Shown here: positions 6,820-14,824 of the stretch, one piece after another
Numbering within the stretch: the first letter of the stretch is position 1
How the letters are laid out: each line of letters begins with the position of its first letter
Source of the DNA: Tepidanaerobacter acetatoxydans_A
Lineage (GTDB): Bacteria; Bacillota; Thermosediminibacteria; Thermosediminibacterales; Tepidanaerobacteraceae
Direction of reading: 5' to 3'
Assembly (NCBI GenBank): GCA_022840405.1
Contig: JALHJR010000042.1
Location: 1-16,246, forward strand
Length of the DNA stretch: 16,246 nucleotides
Translations under genes and position numbers: made by a program
The notes under the pieces: generated by a model
The model's input: the letters and a program-made list of their open reading frames with translations, nothing else
Database searches by the model: none
Told to the model about the DNA's origin: nothing

Positions 6820-7505
6820 ATGCAATTTGATATGGAAACGAAACTGAACCTCATAGCTAAACGAGCAACAGAAGATAAGAACTTCAAATTTACAAGCCTT
6901 GCTTATCTTCTAAATGAAACATCACATAAAGAATGTTTTTGCATGTTAAACAAAAATATAGGGACATGGAATAAACGATGTTACGTATAAAGAATATGAA
7001 ATGTAGCTAAAAACCAATGTACGGAAACTAGTAAAAAAGATGGAAGTAGGAAGATACTAGTGCAACCCTTACTATAGAAAGAGCCTACATACCCAAAATA
7101 GGTATAATTATCCAAATACTTAGTAATATTACCCACATCGCGTAATTGACTGATTGGTTAACGAGCCCGCTACTTTTGGTTTTCTTGGATTTTCAAACTA
7201 CTTTGTAAAATACGCAAGGGCAAATTCAAAGTATGTAAGCAAACAAACCAAAAGAAATTTAATGCCAAACTCAAAGAAATGAATAAGTGGCTTAAGGTAA
7301 TTAGAAATAAAATAAAGCTAAAAAATGGTGAAAAATTCTAGCGGCTAAATTAAGAGGGCACTATGAATAATGGTATCAGTGGAAACCATGCAAGCATAAC
7401 TAAATTTCACAAACGTAGCTGTCGATTGATATGCAAATGGATAAACAGGCGTAGCCAAAAGAAGAGCATGAATTGAAAACAGTTTCCCCTACCATAGTCA
7501 GAAAT
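6820..7505 (+). pseudogene. ltrA: Group II intron reverse transcriptase/maturase, broken
   Basis: From ATG 6820 the translation reads like the N-terminus of LtrA-type proteins (KLNLIAKRATEDKNFKFTSL, AYLLNETSHKECFCMLNKN). It loses frame at about 6965-6990; past that, pieces such as YKEYEM and NVRKLVKKM continue in a shifted frame. The catalytic palm, including the YADD motif region, is absent: after about 7080 the next homology is the thumb and maturase X domain (KGKFKVCKQT, FNAKLKEMNKWLK, AAKLRGHY, GISGN, CKWINRRSQKKS) between about 7200 and 7480, with a stop at 7338 and a frameshift near 7365. Roughly two thirds of the protein is missing or out of frame, so it cannot be active. Confidence 0.8.
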
Positions 7506-7550
7506 CAGACACATATTTTAGTAGAAAGGTTTTTAGTGAGTATTAGTCAA

Positions 7551-7583
7551 GAGCCGGACGAGGGAAAACCTTACGTCCAGTCC
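7551..7583 (+). other. Group II intron domain V
   Basis: GAGCCGGACGAGG, a GAAA tetraloop and a pairing right arm give the usual catalytic hairpin: GGACG (7556-7560) pairs with CGTCC (7574-7578), a 2-base bulge T7572-A7573 sits where expected, and AGG pairs with CCT near the loop. In the lower stem, 7552-7582 and 7555-7579 no longer pair, so the catalytic base region appears eroded. Confidence 0.75.
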
Positions 7584-7652
7584 TGTGAGGGGCATAGTAG
7601 GTCTTTTGCATCGATAGATAGTAGGTTATTGATGAAAGGATGAGGTTTAGAC

Positions 7653-8831
7653 ATGTCTACTCGACAATTTATAAAAAGACAAGTAGAAGAGTTAAATGAG
7701 GAGGTAATAAACCTAAGAAGAGATTTTCATACCTATCCTGAACTTGGTTTTAAAGAATTCAGGACATCGAAAATAGTATACAATTACTTAAAAGATCTTG
7801 GCCTTGAAGTAAGCAATATGGCTAAGACCGGAGTAGTAGGACTTTTAAGAGGGAAAGAGGCTGGAAAAACAGTAATGCTAAGAGCAGATATGGATGCAAT
7901 ACATGTTCAAGAGGAAAATGAGATTCCTTACAAATCAAAAAACGATGGTGTAATGCATGCATGTGCCCATGACGGGCACACTGCTATGCTTTTAGTAGCG
8001 GCCAAAATATTGACGAAGTATAAAGATAAGATTAAAGGAAACATAAAGTTTGTATTTCAGCCTAATGAAGAAGATGCTGGAGCAAAGTATATGGTGGAGG
8101 AAGGTGTCCTTGAAAATCCCAAGGTAGATGCTGCACTGGGGATACACTTATGGTCACCAATTGAAAGTGGCAAGGTTGGCATATCTGGTGGCCCTGTAAT
8201 GGCCGCACATCAGAACTTCAAACTGGAAATTATAGGAAAAGGTGGGCATAGTGGTTCGCCCCATACTTCCATAGACCCGATAATTACCGCTGCCAATATT
8301 ATTCAAACTATACAGACAATACAAACTAGAGAAATAGATGTGCTAAAACCAACTTTGATTATGTTTGGCGAAATAAACGGTGGCTCTGCTCCAAACGTAA
8401 TTCCGAGTAAGGTTGAACTTGAAGGTTCTATAAGATACTTGTATGAAGGTGGAGATCAAAGCCCTGAACAGCCGGAAAAACGCTTTGAGCGAATGGTAGA
8501 AGATATATGCTCTGCATATAGAGCTGGCTACACCTTGAATTTTATACCAAGCAATGGTCCTTTGATAAATGATGATAAACTTGCCGACAAGGTTGCTGCT
8601 ATAGCAGAAGATGTCGTTGGTAAAAACAATATAATACCCTATGTATGTATGGCCGGTGAGGACTTTTCTGAATTTGCCTCTAGGGTTCCTAGTGTGTTTT
8701 ATTTTGTCGGAACAGGCAACAAGGACAAAGGTACAGATTTTCCTCATCATCATCCACGCTTCAATATTGATGAGGATACATTGGCTTTAGGGGTAGAAAT
8801 GCATGTTAGGACAGCATTATCTTTACTTTAA
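7653..8831 (+). CDS. M20-family amidohydrolase (probable N-acyl amino acid deacylase)
   Basis: This 392-residue cytoplasmic enzyme is an M20D-type metal-dependent amidohydrolase like N-acetyl-diaminopimelate deacetylase or hippurate hydrolase, removing an acyl group from an amino acid nitrogen. Metal-binding motifs are present: RADMDA (77-82), MHACAHDGHTA with Cys104 and His106, PNEEDAGA with Glu139 and Glu140, GIHLW with His165, and FPHHHPRFNIDE with the last metal histidine at about 366. The dimerisation domain has GGHSGSPH (197-204). AAAGGATGAGG at 7635-7645 supports ATG 7653. It sits 31 bases before the ectoine hydrolase-like gene. In known ectoine pathways a deacetylase of another family (EutE/DoeB) follows EutD, so this enzyme may take over that step; the role is inferred from context. 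Confidence 0.88.
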   Translation: MSTRQFIKRQVEELNEEVINLRRDFHTYPELGFKEFRTSKIVYNYLKDLGLEVSNMAKTGVVGLLRGKEAGKTVMLRADMDAIHVQEENEIPYKSKNDGVMHACAHDGHTAMLLVAAKILTKYKDKIKGNIKFVFQPNEEDAGAKYMVEEGVLENPKVDAALGIHLWSPIESGKVGISGGPVMAAHQNFKLEIIGKGGHSGSPHTSIDPIITAANIIQTIQTIQTREIDVLKPTLIMFGEINGGSAPNVIPSKVELEGSIRYLYEGGDQSPEQPEKRFERMVEDICSAYRAGYTLNFIPSNGPLINDDKLADKVAAIAEDVVGKNNIIPYVCMAGEDFSEFASRVPSVFYFVGTGNKDKGTDFPHHHPRFNIDEDTLALGVEMHVRTALSLL

Positions 8832-8862
8832 CAATATAAAATCTTTAAGGAGGTTTTTATAA

Positions 8863-10035
8863 ATGATGCCCTTTACAAAGGAAGAATATATGGAAAGACT
8901 AACGAAAGTAAAGTATAAAATGGAAGAGAAGGGAATAGAAGTATTGCTTGTTACAGATCCTGCCAACATATGTTATCTATCTGGTCATAATGCTTGGTCT
9001 TTTTACGTTCATCAGATGCTGGTTGTAGCTTTAGATGATCCCATGCCAAGATTTATCGGACGCTACATGGATGCCTTTTGCGGAGTAGTTGGAACAACTT
9101 ATTTAACTGAGGATCATGTGCACGCATACAGTGATGATCATGTGCAAAGTACAGAAAAACATCCTATGGACTATATGGCAACTGTGTTAAAGGATTTAGG
9201 ATATGGCAATAAAAATATTGGGGTAGAAATGGATGCGTATTATTTTACTGCAAAGGCTTTAGAACAACTCAAAAAAGGTTTGCCTAATGCCAAGTTCATC
9301 GATGCAAATTTATTGGTAAGTTGGGTTAAAATCATAAAATCCGATGTAGAGATTGAACTTATGAAACGTGCAGGAAAAATCGTAGAAAAAACAATGCAGG
9401 CGGCAATAGATGCAATGGAACCTGGTGTGCGTCAGTGTGATGTTGTTGCTAAAATATACGAAGCTCAAATAAAGGGTACTGAAGAATTTGGCGGAGATTA
9501 TGCTGCCATTGTTCCATTAATGCCTTCAGGAGAATTAGCTGGGGCACCTCATCTTACGTGGACCGATAGAAAACTAAAAGAAAATGAAGTAATAGCCCTA
9601 GAGATCGCCGGCTGTCATCAACGTTATCACTCCCCAATGGCTAGGACAATATCCATAGGAGAGCCTTCAGATAAAGTTAAAGAAGTGGCTAAAATAACTG
9701 TAGAAGGCCTAAATGCTGCACTGGATAAAGTAAAACCAGGAGTTACTTGTGAAGAAATAGAAATGGCATGGCGCAATGTACTAGCGAAATATGGATATGA
9801 GAAAGAATCAAGAATAGGTTACTCTACAGGGTTAAACTATCCACCAGATTGGGGAGAGCACACAGCTAGCTTAAGGCCTGGGGACAAAACAGTATTACAA
9901 ACTAATATGACTTTCCACTGCATACCAGGCATGTATTTCGATGATTTTGGTGTTTCTATTAGTGAGGCCTTTAGAGTTACGGAAAATGGCTGTGAAACCT
10001 TTGCTAATTTTCCAAGAAAACTAATCATAAAATAA
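8863..10035 (+). CDS. eutD: Ectoine hydrolase-like M24-family protein (EutD/DoeA)
   Basis: This 390-residue protein has the creatinase/prolidase two-domain layout. Along its full length it matches what I recall of DoeA/EutD, which opens the ectoine ring to N-acetyl-2,4-diaminobutyrate: AWSFYVHQ (44-51), QSTEKHPMDY (95-104), IGVEMDAYYF (119-128), GGDYAAIVPLMPSG (210-223), APHLTW (228-233), EIAGCHQRYHSP (247-258), GLNYPPDWGEHT (323-334), SLRPGD (336-341) and MTFHCIPG (349-356). The Asp residues that hold metal in true M24 peptidases are replaced (LEIAG, SPMART), as in the metal-free creatinase-like group. AAGGAGG at 8848-8854 precedes ATG 8863; ATG 8866 is also possible. Neighbouring TRAP and EutA-like genes support the call. 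A close relative acting on a different cyclic amidine is the alternative. Confidence 0.82.
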   Translation: MMPFTKEEYMERLTKVKYKMEEKGIEVLLVTDPANICYLSGHNAWSFYVHQMLVVALDDPMPRFIGRYMDAFCGVVGTTYLTEDHVHAYSDDHVQSTEKHPMDYMATVLKDLGYGNKNIGVEMDAYYFTAKALEQLKKGLPNAKFIDANLLVSWVKIIKSDVEIELMKRAGKIVEKTMQAAIDAMEPGVRQCDVVAKIYEAQIKGTEEFGGDYAAIVPLMPSGELAGAPHLTWTDRKLKENEVIALEIAGCHQRYHSPMARTISIGEPSDKVKEVAKITVEGLNAALDKVKPGVTCEEIEMAWRNVLAKYGYEKESRIGYSTGLNYPPDWGEHTASLRPGDKTVLQTNMTFHCIPGMYFDDFGVSISEAFRVTENGCETFANFPRKLIIK

Positions 10036-10046
10036 CATATGTGCAA

Positions 10047-10074
10047 GTGGTGGGGCTAGTATTTTCCCCACCAC
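10047..10074 (+). promoter_or_regulatory. GC-rich hairpin between eutD and the TRAP genes
   Basis: GTGGTGGGG and CCCCACCAC form a 9-bp perfect stem with a 10-base loop, between the end of the hydrolase gene and the TRAP small subunit. There is no T-run after it, so it is more likely an RNA processing or stability element, or a weak attenuator, than a full terminator. Confidence 0.6.
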
Positions 10075-10096
10075 AAATAAAATAGGGGGTGAAGAT

Positions 10097-10633
10097 TTGG
10101 ATTTCCTGAAAAAAGTAAACCGTTGGATGCGCTGTATAGAGGAAATTATTATTAGTTATGGAGTTATACTGATAGCGGTGGTATTGATAGCCAATGTCAT
10201 TGCTAGAACAGTCTTTTTAAACAGCTTAAAACCCGCTGAGGAGATAGGCCAATTACTAATGATAATGGTTACATTTATAGGAGTCAGCTATGCGGCAAGA
10301 CTAGGTCGTCATATACAAATGACTGCAATATTTGATCTGGTCCCTGTAAATATAAAGAGGATAATTTTATATATTACATCTATAGTTACATCGGTCTTTC
10401 TGTTTCTATTAGGCTTCTTAGGGATTCAATATGTACAGAGAGTCATGATGTCAGGTAGAATAACACCTGCTTTGGAAATGCCAATGTGGATTATGTATGC
10501 TTTTGTACCATTAGGTTTCTTTATGGCTGGCTTACAATATTTGATTATTCTACTATTAAATATCATTGAAACCGATACGTTATATATTGGCAGCGAAAAA
10601 CCCTTTGATGATACAGAATTACCTCAGCTTTAA
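10097..10633 (+). CDS. TRAP transporter small membrane subunit (DctQ type)
   Basis: This 178-residue protein has four hydrophobic segments, as expected for DctQ, the small membrane part of a TRAP transporter that imports organic acids or zwitterions with a sodium gradient. SLKPAEEIGQLLM and the following TFIGVSYAARLGRHIQM are the typical loop and second/third helix features. It starts with TTG at 10097 after AGGGGGTGA. The large subunit gene begins 31 bases after its stop. Together with the binding protein downstream this makes a complete QMP set. Confidence 0.88.
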   Translation: MDFLKKVNRWMRCIEEIIISYGVILIAVVLIANVIARTVFLNSLKPAEEIGQLLMIMVTFIGVSYAARLGRHIQMTAIFDLVPVNIKRIILYITSIVTSVFLFLLGFLGIQYVQRVMMSGRITPALEMPMWIMYAFVPLGFFMAGLQYLIILLLNIIETDTLYIGSEKPFDDTELPQL

Positions 10634-10664
10634 AGTATTGAAATAAGGAGGGGGAGAAAGCAAT

Positions 10665-11948
10665 ATGGTAGCACTTTTATTAGGTTTAATGTTTGCCTTT
10701 TTATTATTAGGCTTTCCGATGTTATTGTCTATGATCGTAGCCCCACTAGTTGTATTAGTAAACTATTTTCCAAATGTTGATCCTTTATTAATAACTCAAC
10801 AGCTAATAGCCGGGGTTTCTGCCTATGCATTATTGGCGGTTCCCATGTTTATCTTTGCAGCAGACATCATGTGTACAGGTCAGACTGCCGATAGATTACT
10901 AGATATGGTAGATAGTTTTGTAGGGCATATTAGTGGAGGATTAGCTATAACAGCGGCTACTACATGTACACTTTTTGGCGCTATTTCCGGCTCGACCCAA
11001 GCAACCTTTGTTGCTATAGGAAAACCCATGAGTAAAAAGATGGAAGAAGCCGGTTATGGAATTTCTCATAGTTTAGCACTTTTGATGAGTTCGGCTAACA
11101 TCGCCCTTTTAATACCACCAAGTATTACGATGATTATGTATGCTGTAGTGACAGGAACATCGGTTGGGGAATTGTTTATAGCTGGAGTAGGTCCTGGGAT
11201 TCTAATATTGGTTCTATTTTCCGTATATGAATTTTTTGTTGCAAAATACAGGGGTATTCCTACTAAACCCAAAGCAACATGGAAACAAAAACTTGAAGCT
11301 ATAAAAAAGGCACTATTACCTTTAGGATTTCCAGTTTTGATACTTGGAGGTATCTATTCAGGTGTGTTTAGTCCTACAGAGGCTGCAGCGTGTTCAGTGC
11401 TTTATGCCATCATACTAGAAGTTTTTATCTTTAAATCCATTACCTTTCGAGATATTCCCAAAATAGCCTTATCAACAGGACTTGTAACAGCTACTGTATT
11501 TATATTAGTTGCAGGTGGACAGGCTTTCTCATGGGTTATCACCTTCGCTAAAATTCCTCAAATTTTGACTCAAGGGGTTCTAGGTGTAGATCCTTCAGCC
11601 CTTCAAGTTTTGGCTACAATAAGTGTATTTTTCTTTATCTCATGTATGTTTGTGGATTCGATTCCTGTAATTTTAATCTTAACCCCTATATTTTTTCCTG
11701 TAGCCGTAAAGGCGGGGATTGATCCTGTTCACTTAGGAATTATTGCTACATTGCAGTCGGCTATTGGTGCTGTGACACCACCCTTTGGCTGCAATATCTT
11801 TACAGCATGTGCCATATTTGAGAAGGATTTTATTACTGTTATTAAAGGTCTTTTACCATATATCCTCTTATTCATATTGGCGTCAGTGCTTATAGTTTTA
11901 TATCCAGGAATAACACTGATATTGCGTGATGTAGTTTATGGTTTGTAA
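10665..11948 (+). CDS. TRAP transporter large membrane subunit (DctM type)
   Basis: This 427-residue, strongly hydrophobic protein with about 12 membrane segments is the transport channel of the TRAP system. Family motifs include AVPMFIFAADIM (58-69), FGAISGSTQATFVAIG (104-119), IPPSITMIMYA (150-160), YSGVFSPTEAAA and AVTPPFGCNIF near the C-terminus. AGGAGGGGG at 10647-10655 precedes ATG 10665. The order Q, M, P is the same as in the ectoine systems teaBCA when read as membrane subunits plus binding protein, although the binding protein is last here. Confidence 0.93.
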   Translation: MVALLLGLMFAFLLLGFPMLLSMIVAPLVVLVNYFPNVDPLLITQQLIAGVSAYALLAVPMFIFAADIMCTGQTADRLLDMVDSFVGHISGGLAITAATTCTLFGAISGSTQATFVAIGKPMSKKMEEAGYGISHSLALLMSSANIALLIPPSITMIMYAVVTGTSVGELFIAGVGPGILILVLFSVYEFFVAKYRGIPTKPKATWKQKLEAIKKALLPLGFPVLILGGIYSGVFSPTEAAACSVLYAIILEVFIFKSITFRDIPKIALSTGLVTATVFILVAGGQAFSWVITFAKIPQILTQGVLGVDPSALQVLATISVFFFISCMFVDSIPVILILTPIFFPVAVKAGIDPVHLGIIATLQSAIGAVTPPFGCNIFTACAIFEKDFITVIKGLLPYILLFILASVLIVLYPGITLILRDVVYGL

Positions 11949-11976
11949 ATCTAAATAAATTATAGGGGGAAAGAAA

Positions 11977-13011
11977 ATGATTAAGAGATTGGCAGTATTG
12001 GCGTTGATAGCATTGATAGGTCTAATGGCCTTAGGATGTGGCAGTGAAAGTAACCAAAGTTATAACAATGGTCCAAAGGTTTGGAAGTTTGCTCATGAGG
12101 AGGTCAATGGCAGCGTTCAAGATGAATACGCTGCAAAAGTAAAGGAAATTATTGAGGAAAAATCCAATGGAGAAATAACTGTAGAAGTTTATCCTGTAGG
12201 ACAATTAGGTGACGGTACAAACCAGGTTGAATTATTACAAAATGGTGCTATAGAATTGGCAATAAATAACCCTGGTGCAGTTGGAACTATAGTACCTGAG
12301 AGTAACATTTTTTCCCTTCATTTCCTATTACCTAGTGATATGGAAAAGACGCGTGAGGTGTTAAATACCAGCAAAGCCATAGATAAGTTAAATGATATTT
12401 ACTATGCAAACAATATGAAGGTTTTAGACTGGTTCCCCGAAGGATATATGATGTGGACAGGAAACAAAGCCATTAGAACACCAGAAGATTTTAGAGGCTT
12501 TAAAATACGTACCATGGCATCACCGATAATTACTGCTTGTTATGAAGCTTATGGAGCAAATCCAACCCCAGTACCATATATGGAAGTATATAGTAGCTTG
12601 CAGTTAAAAATGATTGACGGTCAGGTTAATCCATTATTTGCCATAGAAGAAATGAAGTTCTATGAAGTTCAAGATTATCTAATGTTATCAAAGCAGGATA
12701 TTTTTGTAGGAACCTTTGTTGCTAATAGAAACTTTTGGAACAATCTTTCTAAAGAGGAACAGGCATTAATTGGAGAAGCTGCAGTAGAAGCAAATGCCTA
12801 TATATTTGATGTACAAGAAAAGCTTAATAGTGATAGCCTAGAAACAATTATAGATAAAAGCAATATAGAAATAATTGAACTTACCGATGAGGAAAGAGAG
12901 GCATTTAGAGAGGTTAGCAAACCTGTTTATGAAAAATACAAGAAAGAATACGGCAGTCAGGCGGAAGAAATTCTTAATTTACTACAAAAGGACATTGACG
13001 CAATACTGTAA
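11977..13011 (+). CDS. TRAP substrate-binding lipoprotein, TeaA/UehA-like
   Basis: This 344-residue DctP-family protein binds the substrate outside the membrane and hands it to the QM subunits. A lipoprotein signal is clear: positive start, hydrophobic core and lipobox ALGC with Cys21 as lipidation site. It aligns by eye with the Halomonas ectoine-binding TeaA: WKFAHEEVNGSVQDE (36-50), VGQLGDG (74-80), LQNGAIELAINNPG (87-100), FPEGYMMWTG (153-162), FKIRTMASPI (175-184), ANPTPVPYMEVYSSLQ (194-209) and MIDGQVNPLF (212-221). Glu42, Arg178, Asn218 and Phe243 sit at positions corresponding to TeaA Glu9, Arg144, Asn184 and Phe209. TeaA Phe66, Trp167 and Trp188 appear as Ala101, Tyr201 and Ala222, so the ligand may differ. 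GGGGGAAAG supports ATG 11977. Confidence 0.87.
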   Translation: MIKRLAVLALIALIGLMALGCGSESNQSYNNGPKVWKFAHEEVNGSVQDEYAAKVKEIIEEKSNGEITVEVYPVGQLGDGTNQVELLQNGAIELAINNPGAVGTIVPESNIFSLHFLLPSDMEKTREVLNTSKAIDKLNDIYYANNMKVLDWFPEGYMMWTGNKAIRTPEDFRGFKIRTMASPIITACYEAYGANPTPVPYMEVYSSLQLKMIDGQVNPLFAIEEMKFYEVQDYLMLSKQDIFVGTFVANRNFWNNLSKEEQALIGEAAVEANAYIFDVQEKLNSDSLETIIDKSNIEIIELTDEEREAFREVSKPVYEKYKKEYGSQAEEILNLLQKDIDAIL

Positions 13012-13017
13012 AAACTA

Positions 13018-13045
13018 ATATAGCCTTCTTATAAGAAGGCTATAT
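13018..13045 (+). terminator. Hairpin after the TRAP binding-protein gene
   Basis: A perfect 28-base palindrome gives a stem with a GCCTTCT/AGAAGGC core and TATA loop. No T-run follows, so it is a poor intrinsic terminator. It lies in a 92-base gap between the binding-protein gene and the EutA-like gene and may stabilise the upstream message or partly reduce read-through. Confidence 0.6.
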
Positions 13046-13103
13046 GCTAAATATATTCTGGGTTAGTTCTTAATATTTAATCTATTTAAAAGGAGGGCAA
13101 AAA

Positions 13104-13832
13104 TTGCAAAACTTTATTTATGGAGAGCGAGGGAAAATAGGCCTAATATACCCTTCTACAGGATGGGTTATGGAGCCCGAGTTCTACGCCATGGCGCCAT
13201 CAGGTGTTGCAACATATACCACACGATTTAATTTTGGCAACTGTAACTTGGAAGGTTTATCCAGCATAAGAGATGTAGCCATAGAAGCTACAAAACTAAT
13301 ATCCCATATACCCATTGATGTTATAGCCTTTGGTTGCACTAGTGGAAGTTTTGCCTTTGGAAAGGATTACAATGACCAGTTGATCGAAGATATGGAGAGG
13401 GCTTCAGGAGGCCTTCCTTGTATAACTACTGCTTCAGCAGTAGTAGATGCACTAGAAGCCTTAAAAGTTAAAAATGTCGCAGTTGTAACACCTTATGTAG
13501 ACGAAGTCAATGAACAGGCAAAAAAATTTCTCAATGGCTATGGTTATATTGTAGTGGATATGATAGGTATGGGCTTTGATCATGATAAGGATATAGACAA
13601 TCAAAGCTTAGAAACAGTCTACAGATTTTCTAAAAAAGTAAATACCCTGGATGCCGATGCATTACTCCTCCTGTGTACTGGTCTTAGAACAGTGCCTATA
13701 ATAGATATGCTTGAAAGAGATGTAGGAAAACCAGTAGTTTCAGCGATTCAGGCTACCTTTTGGAAATGCTTACAAATGATGAAGATAGGAGAAAAAATAA
13801 AAGGCTATGGAGAATTGCTATCAGAATACTAA
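13104..13832 (+). CDS. eutA: Asp/Glu racemase-family protein, EutA-like
   Basis: This 242-residue protein belongs to the Asp/Glu racemase, maleate isomerase and arylmalonate decarboxylase superfamily. Both active-site cysteines are present: Cys78 in IAFGCTSGSF and Cys191 in LLLCTGLRT, and VAVVTPYVDEVNEQA (125-139) is a maleate-isomerase-like segment. Ectoine-degradation clusters carry a protein of this family, EutA, whose exact reaction is not settled to my knowledge. The start is a TTG at 13104 behind a strong AGGAGGG (13091-13097). The next gene begins 12 bases after its stop. A maleate isomerase or other racemase role is possible, but context makes EutA the best call. Confidence 0.72.
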   Translation: MQNFIYGERGKIGLIYPSTGWVMEPEFYAMAPSGVATYTTRFNFGNCNLEGLSSIRDVAIEATKLISHIPIDVIAFGCTSGSFAFGKDYNDQLIEDMERASGGLPCITTASAVVDALEALKVKNVAVVTPYVDEVNEQAKKFLNGYGYIVVDMIGMGFDHDKDIDNQSLETVYRFSKKVNTLDADALLLLCTGLRTVPIIDMLERDVGKPVVSAIQATFWKCLQMMKIGEKIKGYGELLSEY

Positions 13833-13844
13833 AGGAAAAGCAAA

Positions 13845-14786
13845 TTGGATAAACAAAATGTCAAATTTGAAACTGTTGGTGTGTTGTTTTCATTGATTTC
13901 TGGCACTTCCTATGGTACATATTCCATATTTGCAAAACTTGCCTATGGTGCGGGTTTAAATGAGACATCCCTCATCTTTTTCCGTTGTGCAGGAACAACT
14001 TTGTTGTTATATACAATTATAAAGTTTAATAAGAGTAAAGGGAAAAAATATGTTGAGATGACCAATACTCACAAAGTAAAAATTTTGCTCTTGGGTGCTG
14101 TGATATATGCAGCAATGACGGGTTGCTACTTGGCTTCCTTCATAAAAATACCGGCATCCATTGCCAGTATGATTTATTATCTATATCCTGCCTTTGTTAC
14201 AATTCTTTCTATTTTACTTAAAATAGAAAGGTTCGATCTAACCAAAGGTTTAGCTTTAATATTGGCTGGTTCAGGTATGATGTTACTATTAAACACCTCC
14301 TTTGGTCAAATAGATCCAATTGGAATTATTTATGCCCTGGCTGCTGCTATTACCTATACTATCTACATACTTCTAGGAAATAACCTAATGAAATCTTCAG
14401 ATCCCATGGTTGCTTCCATGTATCTTATGGCTGGTGTAGCTATTACCTATGGTATATTGGGGCTTACAAATGGGGAACTAACATTTAACATAAGTGCAAA
14501 AGCAACAATGTATATCATTTTAATAATATTTGTATCCACAATTTTAGGTCTAGTGCTTTTTTGGCAAGGAACCAAAATAATAGGGCCTTCCAAGGCAAGT
14601 ATTATAAGCATGGTTGAGCCTCTTGTAACTATTATCCTTGCGTGCATAGTGTTTAAAGAAGCTATTACAGGTTTTCAGGGTTTTGGAGGAGTGTTAATAT
14701 TAGTTAGTGTCTTTGTGCTAAACTGGAAGCCCAGTATAAAACAGAGATCAGAGAAAAAGGTGAAAGGGAGGTTCTTAATTAGGTAA
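13845..14786 (+). CDS. EamA-family (DMT) transporter
   Basis: This 313-residue membrane protein has about ten hydrophobic segments in two EamA repeats (roughly 10-145 and 155-293), the layout of drug/metabolite transporter superfamily permeases. Motifs such as GTSYGTYSIFAKLAYGAG in segment one, IPASIASMIYYLYPAFVTIL at the end of repeat one and GPSKASIISMVEPLVTIILA in repeat two are typical. It starts with TTG at 13845 after AAAGGAAAAG, 12 bases after the EutA-like gene, so it is probably in the same operon. It may import or export an amino-acid-like compound of the pathway. Substrate cannot be read from the sequence. Confidence 0.88.
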   Translation: MDKQNVKFETVGVLFSLISGTSYGTYSIFAKLAYGAGLNETSLIFFRCAGTTLLLYTIIKFNKSKGKKYVEMTNTHKVKILLLGAVIYAAMTGCYLASFIKIPASIASMIYYLYPAFVTILSILLKIERFDLTKGLALILAGSGMMLLLNTSFGQIDPIGIIYALAAAITYTIYILLGNNLMKSSDPMVASMYLMAGVAITYGILGLTNGELTFNISAKATMYIILIIFVSTILGLVLFWQGTKIIGPSKASIISMVEPLVTIILACIVFKEAITGFQGFGGVLILVSVFVLNWKPSIKQRSEKKVKGRFLIR

Positions 14787-14824
14787 AAATACAACAAAAA
14801 AGAGGGCATGGAATAGAAGTAAAA

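Larger units (their letters stand above)
6341..7610 (+). mobile_element. Decayed group II intron (ends approximate)
   Basis: The 1.4 kb between the gamma-lyase and the amidohydrolase genes is a group II intron remnant in the sense orientation. The 5' part looks like intron domain I: a paired AATCTGG/CCAGATT (6349-6355 and 6401-6407) and conserved-looking stretches such as GTAAGCGAAG and GACGAAACGACTAACATTGCGAGAG (first 20 bases from 6518). The middle has fragments of the intron-encoded reverse transcriptase/maturase, and domain V is recognisable at 7551-7583, followed by CTGTGAGGGG, usual at the start of domain VI. The exact 5' boundary (a GTAAG at 6341 is one option) and the 3' end could not be fixed. 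It lies between genes, so it does not break a reading frame. Confidence 0.75.
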
